DNA from: Acidulodesulfobacterium sp021802425
GTDB taxonomy: Bacteria > SZUA-79 > Acidulodesulfobacterales > Acidulodesulfobacteraceae
Direction of reading: 5' to 3'
Assembly: GCA_021802425.1 (NCBI GenBank)
Contig: JAJZXJ010000013.1
Location: 1 to 49,520, forward strand
DNA length: 49,520 nucleotides
Both the position numbers and the translations under genes were made by a program. Within the stretch, counting starts at the first letter, position 1. Each line of letters begins with the position of its first letter. Below are positions 1 to 7,491 of the stretch, piece by piece. Below the pieces are notes generated by a model. That model did not search any database. It was not told the origin of the DNA and worked only from the letters and a program-made list of their open reading frames with translations.

Positions 1-67
1 CCTGCGCTTCGCTCACCCAGCTATAAAACCTCTTATTGAAGAAATCGCTGTAATAAAGGTTGTCCAT
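1..67 (-). CDS. partial unidentified protein, N-terminus only
   Basis: An ATG at 67-65 opens a leftward frame that stays open to the window edge (22 codons, beginning MDNLYYSDFFNKRF). A weak GGTG lies just upstream. The aromatic-rich start (YYSDFFNKRFYSW) loosely resembles N-termini of UbiE-type class I methyltransferases, but too little is visible to name it. Support comes from normal codon use and from a consensus-like promoter facing it at 275-304. The frame also stays open upstream of this ATG, so the start is uncertain. Confidence 0.35.
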   Translation of the reverse strand, partial: MDNLYYSDFFNKRFYSWVSEAQ

Positions 68-274
68 AAATGCACCCGATTTTATAGTTTTATTTAATGT
101 TTTATTTAATGCTCGGCACAATTTTATTATTACATTTACACTTAATGATAGAGCAATAATTATGCCAAGTCCGACAATTAAACAAACTAAAACCGGTCTT
201 ACGGTTAGATGCCTTTAAAATCAACACATTAATATTAAAACTTTAATTTATATTAAAATATAAATTTAAGGTTA

Positions 275-304
275 ATCATATTATAAAATGACAAATATTG
301 TCAA
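275..304 (-). promoter_or_regulatory. sigma-70-type promoter with overlapping palindromic operator
   Basis: On the minus strand a perfect -35 (TTGACA, 304-299) is followed 18 bp later by TATGAT (280-275). The palindrome TGACAAATATTGTCA (289-303) covers the -35 and part of the spacer, which is the usual place for a repressor operator. The promoter points to the partial gene starting at 67, leaving a leader of about 200 nt. Confidence 0.5.
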
Positions 305-388
305 TGAAAATTGGGAAATTTTGGCGGGATAAAAATAATAAATAAATTTTAATAATTAATTTAATAACTTATATGACACTTTTGCCCG

Positions 389-403
389 TGACAAAAATTG
401 TCA
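389..403. promoter_or_regulatory. second copy of the TGACAA-N3-TTGTCA operator
   Basis: TGACAAAAATTGTCA is a perfect 6-bp inverted repeat with a 3-bp spacer, identical in both arms to the site at 289-303. The two lie exactly 100 bp apart. The regulator is unknown; the symmetry suits a dimeric MarR-, TetR- or DtxR-like protein. Confidence 0.5.
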
Positions 404-455
404 TATTCCATTACAAAATTTGTTAAATAAAGGCGGCTTAAGCGGGGAGCAAATA

Positions 456-785
456 TCAGTTATTGATAAACCTGATATCTCTGACGGTTATGCGTTTTTC
501 CGCAAATATTTTTTTCTTTTCCAAAGAAAACAGATAGCCGTTGACTTTACTTATCAAGTCTTCTTTATTAAACCCGAGTTCAAATAAAAGAACCGGGTTA
601 TCGACGCTAACCGTCAGAATATCTTTATTAAACGCCTTTGGTTTGGTTTTTTTTCCTATTTCGGCGCCGCAAATAGTTCCCCAATTTTCATATAACATTA
701 AGGCAATGTAGTCGGAAAAATTGAGTTTGCTTTTTAGCGCTTTTAAAAGAATATCTTTTAAATTTAATTGTTGATTTGCGTTCAT
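456..785 (-). CDS. DciA-like DUF721 protein
   Basis: A 109-residue protein with the DUF721 pattern: Trp35 in a YENWGTICG segment, then a K-PKAF-step, a hydrophobic strand (ILTVSVDNPVLLFEL), a helix ending in VNGYL and a final basic IRFI-type strand. DUF721 includes DciA, which helps load the replicative helicase DnaB in bacteria without DnaC. The length suits a minimal single-domain member. The stop is TGA at 458-456. There is no clear ribosome binding site before the ATG. It is divergent from the zinc-ribbon gene at 873 with 87 bp between. The family call is good; the replication role is inferred from the family. Confidence 0.7.
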   Translation of the reverse strand: MNANQQLNLKDILLKALKSKLNFSDYIALMLYENWGTICGAEIGKKTKPKAFNKDILTVSVDNPVLLFELGFNKEDLISKVNGYLFSLEKKKIFAEKRITVRDIRFINN

Positions 786-872
786 AATTATATTATTATT
801 GCTTATAATATAAAAATTTTCAATAATATTAATATATATCCAAATTTATTAAAAAGGTAAAGGTATATAATT

Positions 873-1352
873 ATGATGCGTATTTATTGCCCTTATTGCG
901 GAACATCGTATGATATCGATGAATCTTTAATGCCCGAAGGTAATGTAAAGGTAAGATGCAGGTCATGCGCGAATGTATTTGTTATAGGTAGAGAAAAGGG
1001 GGCAATTAAAGACGAGCCGGAACAGGAATATGAACATGAAAAGGTTTCTCGGTCCGAAAATGAACCTGCGCCGGAAACGGAAAAATACCGCGAGGATAAA
1101 GACATCATCGAGGTCAGCGACTTTATGAAACAGGTTATACAAGAAATAGACGGCTCGCTAAATCAAGAAAATAAAGAAAACGAAAGCAATAAAAATGAAA
1201 AACCTAAAAATACATCGGGCAATAAAAAAATAAAACCCGTTAAAATAGTAATGCTGCTAATATTAATTCTGCTGCTAATAGCGGCAGGCGCTTATACTCT
1301 TGAATATTATAACATCATAAATCTGCCCGCTTTTTTGCCGAAGCTGTTTTAA
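873..1352 (+). CDS. MJ0042-type zinc-ribbon membrane protein
   Basis: A 159-residue protein starting MMRIYCPYCGTSYDID. Cys6, Cys9, Cys29 and Cys32 form two CxxC knuckles of an MJ0042-type zinc ribbon. It continues with a long charged, low-complexity linker (about 40-120) rich in E, K and N, and ends in one hydrophobic segment (about 125-143) followed by a short tail. Such proteins are frequent in deltaproteobacteria. The layout suggests a cytoplasmic zinc ribbon tethered to the membrane by a C-terminal anchor. A purine-rich AAGGTAAAGGT lies 7-17 bases before the start; either of the two adjacent ATGs may be used. Its exact role is not known to me. Confidence 0.75.
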   Translation: MMRIYCPYCGTSYDIDESLMPEGNVKVRCRSCANVFVIGREKGAIKDEPEQEYEHEKVSRSENEPAPETEKYREDKDIIEVSDFMKQVIQEIDGSLNQENKENESNKNEKPKNTSGNKKIKPVKIVMLLILILLLIAAGAYTLEYYNIINLPAFLPKLF

Positions 1353-1444
1353 CCCAAATCCCGATTTAGAAATTTATTTTCTGGATTCCTGCTTTCGCAG
1401 GAATGACTTTGAGGGAATTTATTTTCTAAATCAGGATTTGGGTT
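1351..1444. repeat. MITE/REP-like element, subfamily A
   Basis: Outer inverted repeats (AACCCAAATCCCGATTTAG... and ...CTAAATCAGGATTTGGGTT, one mismatch) flank a core at 1381-1407 that begins CTGGATTCCTGC and ends GCAGGAATGAC, itself an inverted repeat. The same core recurs at 9410, 22991, 26722, 26779, 35594, 40041 and 40142, and the ATCCCGATTTAG ends recur at 26679-26828. It sits between two converging gene ends (zinc-ribbon gene and histidine kinase), where its hairpin may also stop transcription. Confidence 0.75.
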
Positions 1445-1447
1445 TAA

Positions 1448-2545
1448 CTAAGATTTTCTTTTCTCGATAGGAAGATAGACGGTTACGGTTGTTCCGTGAT
1501 TTTTAACGGAGTCTATATTAATAAACCCGTTATGTTCGTAAATTATCTTTTGACTGATAGCAAGGCCGAGTCCGCTCCCCTTTTCTTTTGTCGTAAAAAA
1601 CGGAACGAATAGATTTTTAATATCCTTTTTACTTATCCCGCAGCCGTTATCGGTAAATTCTATTTTTAAGAATTTTGGACTGTTTCTCGTGTAATCCAGC
1701 TTTGTAATAATTTTTATTATACCCTTAGATTCCGGTTTTACCGCCTCTATTCCGTTTTTTAAAGTATTCAAAAAAACCTGCTTTAAAGCATTTTCGGACG
1801 CATAAATTTTTGGAAGGCTCGGGTCGAATTCTTTAATGATTTCCACATTTTTATTTGCCAATGCTTCCTGTTCCAGCAGTATTATTTCATTGACAACCTT
1901 ATTGATATTAACCTTTTCGCTCCTTGTCTTATGTTTTTTCGATAAAGACAGAAGGTCTTCGATAAGGTTGTTTATTCTGCCGACTTCTTTTATTATTATT
2001 TCCAAAAAATTATTTAAATCCTTGATGTTCGCCGGCAAATCAAACGATGCCTGGTCAAATTTTCTTTTCAGGTAAGAAGCGGCTGCCTTGACGCCGCCAA
2101 GCGGATTTCTTATCTCATGCGACATCTCCGCTATGAATCTCGATAAATCGTTAAGCCTTTCTTCGTTTTTGATGTTATTGTCCATTTCCTTAAATCTTGT
2201 TATATCTTTCAAGGAAACGATAACATAAAACTTATCTTCGTCCGCAATTTTAGATATTTCTAAAATAACCGTGCGCCTGCTGCGGTTCTTATTTTCAAAC
2301 TTATATTCAAAATCGATAAAACCCTCTCCTGTTTCTATAACCTCGGAGACATGCTCGTCTATATACCTGTTATTATAAAAAAAATCGTTCAGTCCTATAT
2401 TGTTTATAAATCTATCGGAATATCCCGTAAGTTCCTGAGCCGGCAAATTTAAAAACTTTAAGGTAAGGTTTTCGTCGAATAAGATTAAAGAGTGGTTTAA
2501 ATTATTAATAATTAAATTGTTTATATCCATAAGAAAATGATACAT
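1448..2545 (-). CDS. PAS-domain sensor histidine kinase, NtrB-like
   Basis: A 365-residue soluble kinase: a PAS domain (about 10-115), then a HisKA dimerisation domain with the phospho-acceptor His143 in MSHEIRNPLGG, then an HATPase domain with the N-box (NTLKNGIEAV), G1 (DNGCGIS) and F/G2 boxes (FFTTKEKGSGLGLAIS). There are no membrane segments, as in NtrB/GlnL. It lies directly downstream of porin-glnK-amtB, behind a twin-hairpin terminator, so it may be read at a low level from the nitrogen promoter. No response regulator is adjacent; the only NtrC-type regulator here is NtrX at 6086. Met1 and Met6 are both possible starts, neither with a good ribosome site. Confidence 0.85.
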   Translation of the reverse strand: MYHFLMDINNLIINNLNHSLILFDENLTLKFLNLPAQELTGYSDRFINNIGLNDFFYNNRYIDEHVSEVIETGEGFIDFEYKFENKNRSRRTVILEISKIADEDKFYVIVSLKDITRFKEMDNNIKNEERLNDLSRFIAEMSHEIRNPLGGVKAAASYLKRKFDQASFDLPANIKDLNNFLEIIIKEVGRINNLIEDLLSLSKKHKTRSEKVNINKVVNEIILLEQEALANKNVEIIKEFDPSLPKIYASENALKQVFLNTLKNGIEAVKPESKGIIKIITKLDYTRNSPKFLKIEFTDNGCGISKKDIKNLFVPFFTTKEKGSGLGLAISQKIIYEHNGFINIDSVKNHGTTVTVYLPIEKRKS

Positions 2546-2580
2546 TTACGGCAAAAAAACCGCAAGAAAAAAAGAAAAAA

Positions 2581-2605
2581 GGGGTCTGATTTAAAATCAG
2601 ACCCC
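2581..2605 (-). terminator. 25-bp palindromic terminator after amtB (distal of two)
   Basis: GGGGTCTGATTT, one base, AAATCAGACCCC: a perfect 12-1-12 palindrome. Read leftward it ends in T6, C, T7, a classical intrinsic terminator for the amtB transcript; an A-tract on one side and a T-tract on the other make it bidirectional. It is a member of a dispersed family (2621, 26635 and long forms at 17081 and 22947). Confidence 0.8.
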
Positions 2606-2620
2606 TTTTTTCTCATAAGA

Positions 2621-2645
2621 GGGGACAGATTTCAAATCTGTCCCC
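2621..2645 (-). terminator. 25-bp palindrome after amtB (proximal of two)
   Basis: GGGGACAGATTT, one base, AAATCTGTCCCC: the same 12-1-12 architecture as the neighbour 40 bp away, but positions 5-7 are changed on both arms together (ACA/TGT against TCT/AGA). It begins 5 bp after the amtB stop codon. Alone it lacks a strong T-run; together the two form a tandem terminator. Confidence 0.7.
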
Positions 2646-2650
2646 TAAAT

Positions 2651-4024
2651 TTAGAAGTTGTATCCCGCTTCGTCGTGCTGCGTAATATCGAGACCCATTG
2701 CCTCGGTTTCCTTATCGACCCTTAAGCCCATAACCTTGTCTATTACCTTAAATATTATGTAGCTCATGGTAAATGAATAGGCGGCAACGGTGATGACGGT
2801 TAAAAATTGAACCCACATCTGACCCGGATTTCCGTAAAATAACCCTCTTCCCGCAGAGTTAATAAGGGGGTCCGCAAATAAGCCCGTAGCCAGCGCTCCC
2901 CATGCCCCGCCTATCGCGTGAACATTAAACGCGTCGAGGGCATCGTCGTAACCGAGTTTCGGTTTGACATAAACAACCATAGAATAACATATAACGCCTG
3001 CAACAAAGCCGATTATTATCGAAGCTATCGGATTAACGAATCCCGATGCGGGAGTTATCGCGACAAGCCCTGCGACCGCGCCCGAAACCATGCCCAAGGT
3101 TGTGGGTTTTCCGCTTCTTATCCATTCGGCAATCATCCATCCTAAAGCCGCCGCGGCAGTGGCGGTATTCGTTACCAAAAATGCGGAGGTGGCAAGCGGA
3201 CTGGCTTCCAGTGCGCTTCCGGCATTAAAGCCGAACCATCCGAACCATAAAAGCGCTCCGCCCAATATCGTATAGCCAAGCTGGTTCGGCTGAACTATGT
3301 TTTCTTTCATATATCCCTTTCTTTTTCCCAAAACAAGCGCGCCTGCAAGCCCCGCGACGCCGGAATCGATATGGACGACTGTTCCGCCGGCAAAATCGAG
3401 GGCGCCCATTTTTTGAAACATCCCGCCTATCCCCCATACCGCCTGAGCTATCGGGGCATAAACCAAAGTAAGCCATACTATCGTAAAAACGACCCATGAA
3501 GAAAACTTTATTCTTTCGACGAGCGAACCGCTTACCAATGCAACCGTTATTATCGCAAACATCAGCTGAAACATGACATAAATATACGAAGGAATCGTGC
3601 CGTCGTATCTTGAATGCTGTACTTCTTTCATGGCAAATAAACCGAGATATTTAAAATTTCCGATAATCCCGCCAAAAGCGTCAGGTCCGAAAGCCAAAGA
3701 ATAACCCCATAAAATCCAGATAACGCTGACCGTGCAAATTGTAATAAAACTAAGCGATATGGTATTTAAAACATTTTTTCTCCTGACCATACCGCCGTAA
3801 TAAAAGCCAAGCCCCGGCGTCATAATCAAAACAAGGGCGGTTGAAGCCAGAACCCACGCGGTATTGCCCGCGCTGAATGCCGGAACCTTGGAAGCGGCGG
3901 CAAAAACAGGGCTTACCCATGAAAATAAAACTAAAGACAAACCGCCTATTAATGACCATGCGAATGTTAACGGACTTAACGGTATTTTAAAATTTTTAAA
4001 ATATTTAAGCAGATTCAGATTCAT
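2651..4024 (-). CDS. amtB: ammonium transporter
   Basis: About 457 residues of an Amt/Rh channel. A cleavable-looking signal segment (about 10-43) is followed by eleven membrane helices. The twin-histidine pore is visible: one His in FAGGTVVHIDSGV and the second in FNVHAIGGAWGALATG. The C-terminus ends with the GLDITQHDEAGYNF tail, the part that meets the PII protein. ATG at 4024 is preferred, with GGAGG and a nearer GGA upstream; a longer frame to 4048 would need a TTG that overlaps the ribosome site. Its partner glnK lies 60 bp upstream. It moves ammonium across the inner membrane and is blocked by PII when nitrogen is plentiful (family knowledge). Confidence 0.95.
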   Translation of the reverse strand: MNLNLLKYFKNFKIPLSPLTFAWSLIGGLSLVLFSWVSPVFAAASKVPAFSAGNTAWVLASTALVLIMTPGLGFYYGGMVRRKNVLNTISLSFITICTVSVIWILWGYSLAFGPDAFGGIIGNFKYLGLFAMKEVQHSRYDGTIPSYIYVMFQLMFAIITVALVSGSLVERIKFSSWVVFTIVWLTLVYAPIAQAVWGIGGMFQKMGALDFAGGTVVHIDSGVAGLAGALVLGKRKGYMKENIVQPNQLGYTILGGALLWFGWFGFNAGSALEASPLATSAFLVTNTATAAAALGWMIAEWIRSGKPTTLGMVSGAVAGLVAITPASGFVNPIASIIIGFVAGVICYSMVVYVKPKLGYDDALDAFNVHAIGGAWGALATGLFADPLINSAGRGLFYGNPGQMWVQFLTVITVAAYSFTMSYIIFKVIDKVMGLRVDKETEAMGLDITQHDEAGYNF

Positions 4025-4084
4025 AATTTTTCCTTTTTCCTCCTTCAAATTTATAATTTATTTTTCCTGCAAACCAACCGTAAA

Positions 4085-4423
4085 CTAAATAGCCGACTCC
4101 CCTTTTTCTCCGGTTCTTATCCTTACAGCCTCTTCCACCGGCGATACGAATATCTTCCCATCCCCGATATTGCCCGTTTTGGCGCTCTTTTCGACAGCCG
4201 AGATTATATCTCCCGCGACCTCGTCGGAACACACTATCTCGAGCTTTGCCTTGGGGACGAAATCGACCCTGTATTCGGCGCCCCTATACAGTTCCGTATG
4301 ACCTTTCTGTCTTCCAAAGCCTTTTACCTCGGTTACCGTTATTCCGTGAATACCGATTTTGTTCAATGCCTCTTTTACATCGTCCAGCTTAAACGGCTTA
4401 ATGATAGCTTCTATCTTTTTCAT
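4085..4423 (-). CDS. glnK: PII nitrogen-signalling protein (GlnB/GlnK)
   Basis: A 112-residue PII protein, the family's standard length. The T-loop reads GHTELYRGAEYRVDFVPKAK with the uridylylation target Tyr51 in place; the B- and C-loop segments (KTGNIGDGKIFV, VRIRTGE) that bind ATP and 2-oxoglutarate are intact. It starts MKKIEAIIKPFKLDDVKEAL, typical of the family. A strong GGGGGTG ribosome site precedes the ATG. Pairing with amtB points to a GlnK role: trimers that plug the transporter in nitrogen-rich cells. GlnB and GlnK cannot be told apart by sequence alone. Confidence 0.93.
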   Translation of the reverse strand: MKKIEAIIKPFKLDDVKEALNKIGIHGITVTEVKGFGRQKGHTELYRGAEYRVDFVPKAKLEIVCSDEVAGDIISAVEKSAKTGNIGDGKIFVSPVEEAVRIRTGEKGESAI

Positions 4424-4450
4424 TTTTTCACCCCCTTTTTTTTAAAATTT

Positions 4451-5833
4451 TTAAAAACTATACAACACTGCAAGGTTAACCGTATTCTGCGTTCTTTTCA
4501 GGCTGTTTAATCCTGCGGGGTACATGGAATGATTTGCCCTTTGATGTTCAAATTCTAACCTGAACTGCACATTTTTAAACATTTTATATGACGGAGAATA
4601 AGCCAGCGTTAAGGTAGAATCGACAAAAGTGTACGATTGTCCCGGGGTTACGCCCGGCTCGAATAGGCCGTTAGAATCAACTGCGAAAGCCTCCCTCAAT
4701 GTCTCGGCAATCTGACCGATTGAATAATCATGCTGATGATGGATATAAAAGGATGTTCCGTTAAAATATCCTTTGTTATAAGTTGAGTCGGATAACACAA
4801 GCGGCGAAGGATATGCAACCTGACCCGGGGTTATCCCGTTAGAATTTAATATGCTCTGATTTAATCCGCCGGCAAGACCTGCATCGCGTTCTAAGACGAA
4901 CGACCAGTCGGCCGTGGGACTGTACACCGCATTTATATAGCTATAAAAGCTTTTATTTATATTATCCTGATATATCGTATTGTTAGTATTAACAAGGTAG
5001 CTGTTTGCCCCGTAAACAAACCCTCCGTTAAAGGTGATAGGCTTAAGAGGAGTATATGCCGCGTTAAACTCGACGGTAGGAAGATTGTCCACCGGAACTA
5101 CGGTATTTTGCGAATTTGCTATACCGAGCGTCGTTTGGAGGCTTGGAATAAAATTATATGTAAAAAATATTCCCGTATATGTTGAAGGCTCTGCATTATC
5201 CAATAAAGAATATGTATTGTTCCAGTTCCTTGTCATGTTAAAGTCTTCCCAGCCCAAGAGCTCCTTTTCTTTGCCTATATGAATATCCAACCCGCTTCCG
5301 ATAGGCAAGTTTATATTTATATAAGCCTGCCTGATGTCAAAAGGTCTTCTTTGGTAAAGCGGTGTGGTAAAATAAGACGGGTTGCCGTAATATGCCTCAT
5401 AAAACTGGATATTCTGTCCGAAATCTAAAGATATGTGAAAACCGACGCCATAAGGATTAGAAGAAGTCCCGGGCGAACGCCTGAGCGTTATATCGGCTTG
5501 ATTAACCGTGAATCCGTCTGACTGCCAGTTATCGCCGTAATTAGCGTTATAGCCGTTCGGTTTTGCAAAATTATATGTATAAGACGACACTAATGTACCG
5601 AGTAATTGAATACCGGAAAAATAAGAATTTGAATTTTTCTGCTTTGCTTTTTTTAAGGCATTAATTTCATTGGAAAGATTGTTTAATTTAGCCTCAAGAC
5701 TTTTTATCTGCGGCACGGAACCGCCTGAAGCCGATGTGCTGTCCGCGTAAGAATTTTTAGCGGCTGCGGCCGTTAAAAAGATACTGAAAAGCAACAGGCT
5801 AAAAAATACTGCTAATTTTGATTTAATTCTCAT
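4451..5833 (-). CDS. outer-membrane beta-barrel porin (BBP2/OmpL-like)
   Basis: A 460-residue exported protein: a signal peptide (about 1-30, LLLFSIFLTAAAAKNSYA), a short coiled coil (about 43-64, SLEAKLNNLSNEINALKKAK), then alternating aromatic beta-strands to a C-terminal Phe, as in barrel proteins inserted by BAM. The pattern (GFHISLDFGQN, RQAYININLPIGSGLDIHIGK) matches the BBP2/DUF1597 porin family. It is the first gene after the sigma-54 promoter at 5967-5982 and lies 27 bp before glnK, so it is probably induced under nitrogen limitation and may help ammonium or another nitrogen source cross the outer membrane. That substrate is inference. Confidence 0.8.
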   Translation of the reverse strand: MRIKSKLAVFFSLLLFSIFLTAAAAKNSYADSTSASGGSVPQIKSLEAKLNNLSNEINALKKAKQKNSNSYFSGIQLLGTLVSSYTYNFAKPNGYNANYGDNWQSDGFTVNQADITLRRSPGTSSNPYGVGFHISLDFGQNIQFYEAYYGNPSYFTTPLYQRRPFDIRQAYININLPIGSGLDIHIGKEKELLGWEDFNMTRNWNNTYSLLDNAEPSTYTGIFFTYNFIPSLQTTLGIANSQNTVVPVDNLPTVEFNAAYTPLKPITFNGGFVYGANSYLVNTNNTIYQDNINKSFYSYINAVYSPTADWSFVLERDAGLAGGLNQSILNSNGITPGQVAYPSPLVLSDSTYNKGYFNGTSFYIHHQHDYSIGQIAETLREAFAVDSNGLFEPGVTPGQSYTFVDSTLTLAYSPSYKMFKNVQFRLEFEHQRANHSMYPAGLNSLKRTQNTVNLAVLYSF

Positions 5834-5897
5834 AAAATAATTCTCCCGATTAATGATTGATTAACAATTTTACATTTTTACATTAATTTAAAATAAA

Positions 5898-5915
5898 TTT
5901 ACCGGCGCCGGTAAA
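5898..5915. promoter_or_regulatory. 18-bp perfect GC-centred palindrome in the porin leader
   Basis: TTTACCGGCGCCGGTAAA is self-complementary over 18 bp in otherwise AT-rich DNA. It lies between the sigma-54 promoter and the porin start codon, inside the predicted leader. It may be a protein site or a short RNA hairpin; there is no T-run to make it a terminator for the leftward message. Confidence 0.45.
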
Positions 5916-5966
5916 AACCCCGAAAATTTACGATTGGAGGTAAAGCTAAAGGGTTATAATACGATA

Positions 5967-5982
5967 AGCAAAATTTATGCCA
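5967..5982 (-). promoter_or_regulatory. sigma-54 (-24/-12) promoter for porin-glnK-amtB
   Basis: On the minus strand TGGCATAAATTTTGCT fits TGGCAYRNNNNTTGCW at every fixed position, with the GG and GC the required distance apart. Transcription would begin near 5956, giving a leader of about 120 nt before the porin ATG at 5833. RpoN (21240-22799) and a GAFTGA-bearing activator, NtrX (6086-7486), are encoded in the window. No clear NtrC-type site (TGCACC-N5-GGTGCA) is seen upstream. Confidence 0.8.
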
Positions 5983-6085
5983 GATTAAAAAGGTGGATTT
6001 AATGCAGTTTTACAGATAAACAAACCCGGATTAGTTTAAAATATGCTATAAAAATAGTCATATTAATAAATTAATTTTTTATTGA

Positions 6086-7486
6086 TTAATTTTTAGGCAA
6101 GAAGGGTATATTTATATTAAGCAATGCTATTCTTTTTTGCAGATTTCTCCTGCTCATACCGATATTTTCGGCCGTTTTTGTGATATTATTATCGTTTTCT
6201 TTCAACTTGTTTATTAAATAGCGCTTTTCAAAGGCTTCTTTTGCTTCCTTGAAGGAATTTATACCTCCGCCGGTATATTTTTCAATATCGTTTTTATTGT
6301 TATCTTTATTAATGCTAATGCTGTCTTCATCATTTTTAATTTTTAATTCGCTTAACACATTCTCTTCGGTTATTTTATTTTGCGAATTAAAAATGGAAAA
6401 CCTTTCGATAATATTTTTTAATTCCCTGACATTGCCCGGCCAATCATAATTTTTCAACGCATTCATCGCGCGTTCGTCTATTTCCAACATCTGCGCCTTC
6501 CCGAAACTTTTAATGAAATAATTAACCAGTAAAGGAATATCTTCCCTTCTATCCCTTAAGGGCGGAATAAAAAACGGGATAACATTCAGCCTGTAAAATA
6601 AATCGCTTCTGAACCTGCCCGCCGCCATCTCCTTTTCGAGGTCTTTATTTGTCGCGGCTATAACCCTCGTATCCGTCTCGACCTCCGTTTCGCCGCCGAC
6701 CCTTTGAAATTTCTTATCCTGTAAAACCCTTAAAACCTTTGATTGCATCCTTAAACTCATATCCCCTATTTCATCGAGAAACAAAGTGCCGCCGTCGGCA
6801 AGTTCGAATTTCCCCCTTTTTTTATTGTTAGCGCCGGTAAAAGCTCCCTTTTCGTATCCAAAAATCTCGCTTTCTATGAGTTCTTCGGGGATGGCGGCGC
6901 AATTAATTGCAATAAAAGGCTCTTCTTTCCTTGAACTGCTTAAATGGAGCGCCCTTGCGACCATCTCTTTTCCCGTTCCGTTTTCTCCCGTAATTAAAAC
7001 GGGAGCTTCAGCCTGTGCCGCCTTCAATATTTTTTCTTTTAAAAACTTAATGCTATCGGACTCCCCTATAAGTTCAAAACCGCCCGAAAGGCTTTTTGCC
7101 ATTATCGTCTTTTTTTCGCTGACGCCGTTGTATTTAACGGCATTTTCGACGGTGATAAGAACCCTGTCGAGCGATAAGGGTTTTTCTATAAAATCATACG
7201 CTCCCGTTTTTATGGTTTTTATGGCGGTATCGATATCGGAATGGCCTGAAATCATAATAACCGGAATATTTTTATTTGCCTTAACCATATCGTTCAAAAT
7301 ACCGATTCCGTCCCTGCCGGGAAGCCAGATGTCCAATAAAACCGCATTTGGAGACATTTCGTTAAAAGCCTTAAGACCCCCTTCGCCGCTTCCTTCCGAT
7401 ACGACTTTGTATCCCTCGTCCGTCAAAATGCCTTCAAGAGACTTTCTTATGCTTTCTTCATCGTCTATAACTAAAATCAGTTTCAA
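6086..7486 (-). CDS. ntrX: NtrX, sigma-54-dependent response regulator
   Basis: 466 residues in three parts: a receiver with the acidic pair Asp8/Asp9, phospho-acceptor Asp52 (LLDIWLPGRDG) and a Lys in IEKPL; an AAA+ domain with Walker A (GENGTGKE), the GAFTGA loop that contacts sigma-54 (EKGAFTGANNKKRGKF) and Walker B (GGTLFLDEIGD); and a C-terminal Fis-type helix-turn-helix (NNITKTAENIGMSRRNLQKR). It follows ntrY by 5 bp, forming the NtrY-NtrX pair known for control of nitrogen and envelope or redox genes. The intact GAFTGA means it can activate sigma-54 promoters such as the one at 5967-5982, just past its 3' end; that link is inference. Confidence 0.93.
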   Translation of the reverse strand: MKLILVIDDEESIRKSLEGILTDEGYKVVSEGSGEGGLKAFNEMSPNAVLLDIWLPGRDGIGILNDMVKANKNIPVIMISGHSDIDTAIKTIKTGAYDFIEKPLSLDRVLITVENAVKYNGVSEKKTIMAKSLSGGFELIGESDSIKFLKEKILKAAQAEAPVLITGENGTGKEMVARALHLSSSRKEEPFIAINCAAIPEELIESEIFGYEKGAFTGANNKKRGKFELADGGTLFLDEIGDMSLRMQSKVLRVLQDKKFQRVGGETEVETDTRVIAATNKDLEKEMAAGRFRSDLFYRLNVIPFFIPPLRDRREDIPLLVNYFIKSFGKAQMLEIDERAMNALKNYDWPGNVRELKNIIERFSIFNSQNKITEENVLSELKIKNDEDSISINKDNNKNDIEKYTGGGINSFKEAKEAFEKRYLINKLKENDNNITKTAENIGMSRRNLQKRIALLNINIPFLPKN

Positions 7487-7491
7487 TTCTT

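Larger units (their letters stand above)
68..455. other. intergenic control region without a gene
   Basis: Very AT-rich stretch between the leftward partial gene and the 3' end of the DciA-like gene. It holds two identical-architecture palindromes (289-303 and 389-403), a leftward promoter (275-304), a small hairpin at 191-206 (AACCG, 6-nt loop, CGGTT) and a tandem copy of ATTAAATAAAAC near 90-115. I see no credible open frame. Confidence 0.6.

Noticed and set aside
2918..3497. Several 60-90-codon frames on both strands inside amtB
   Set aside because: They overlap a complete ammonium transporter in other frames and show no start signals or domains.
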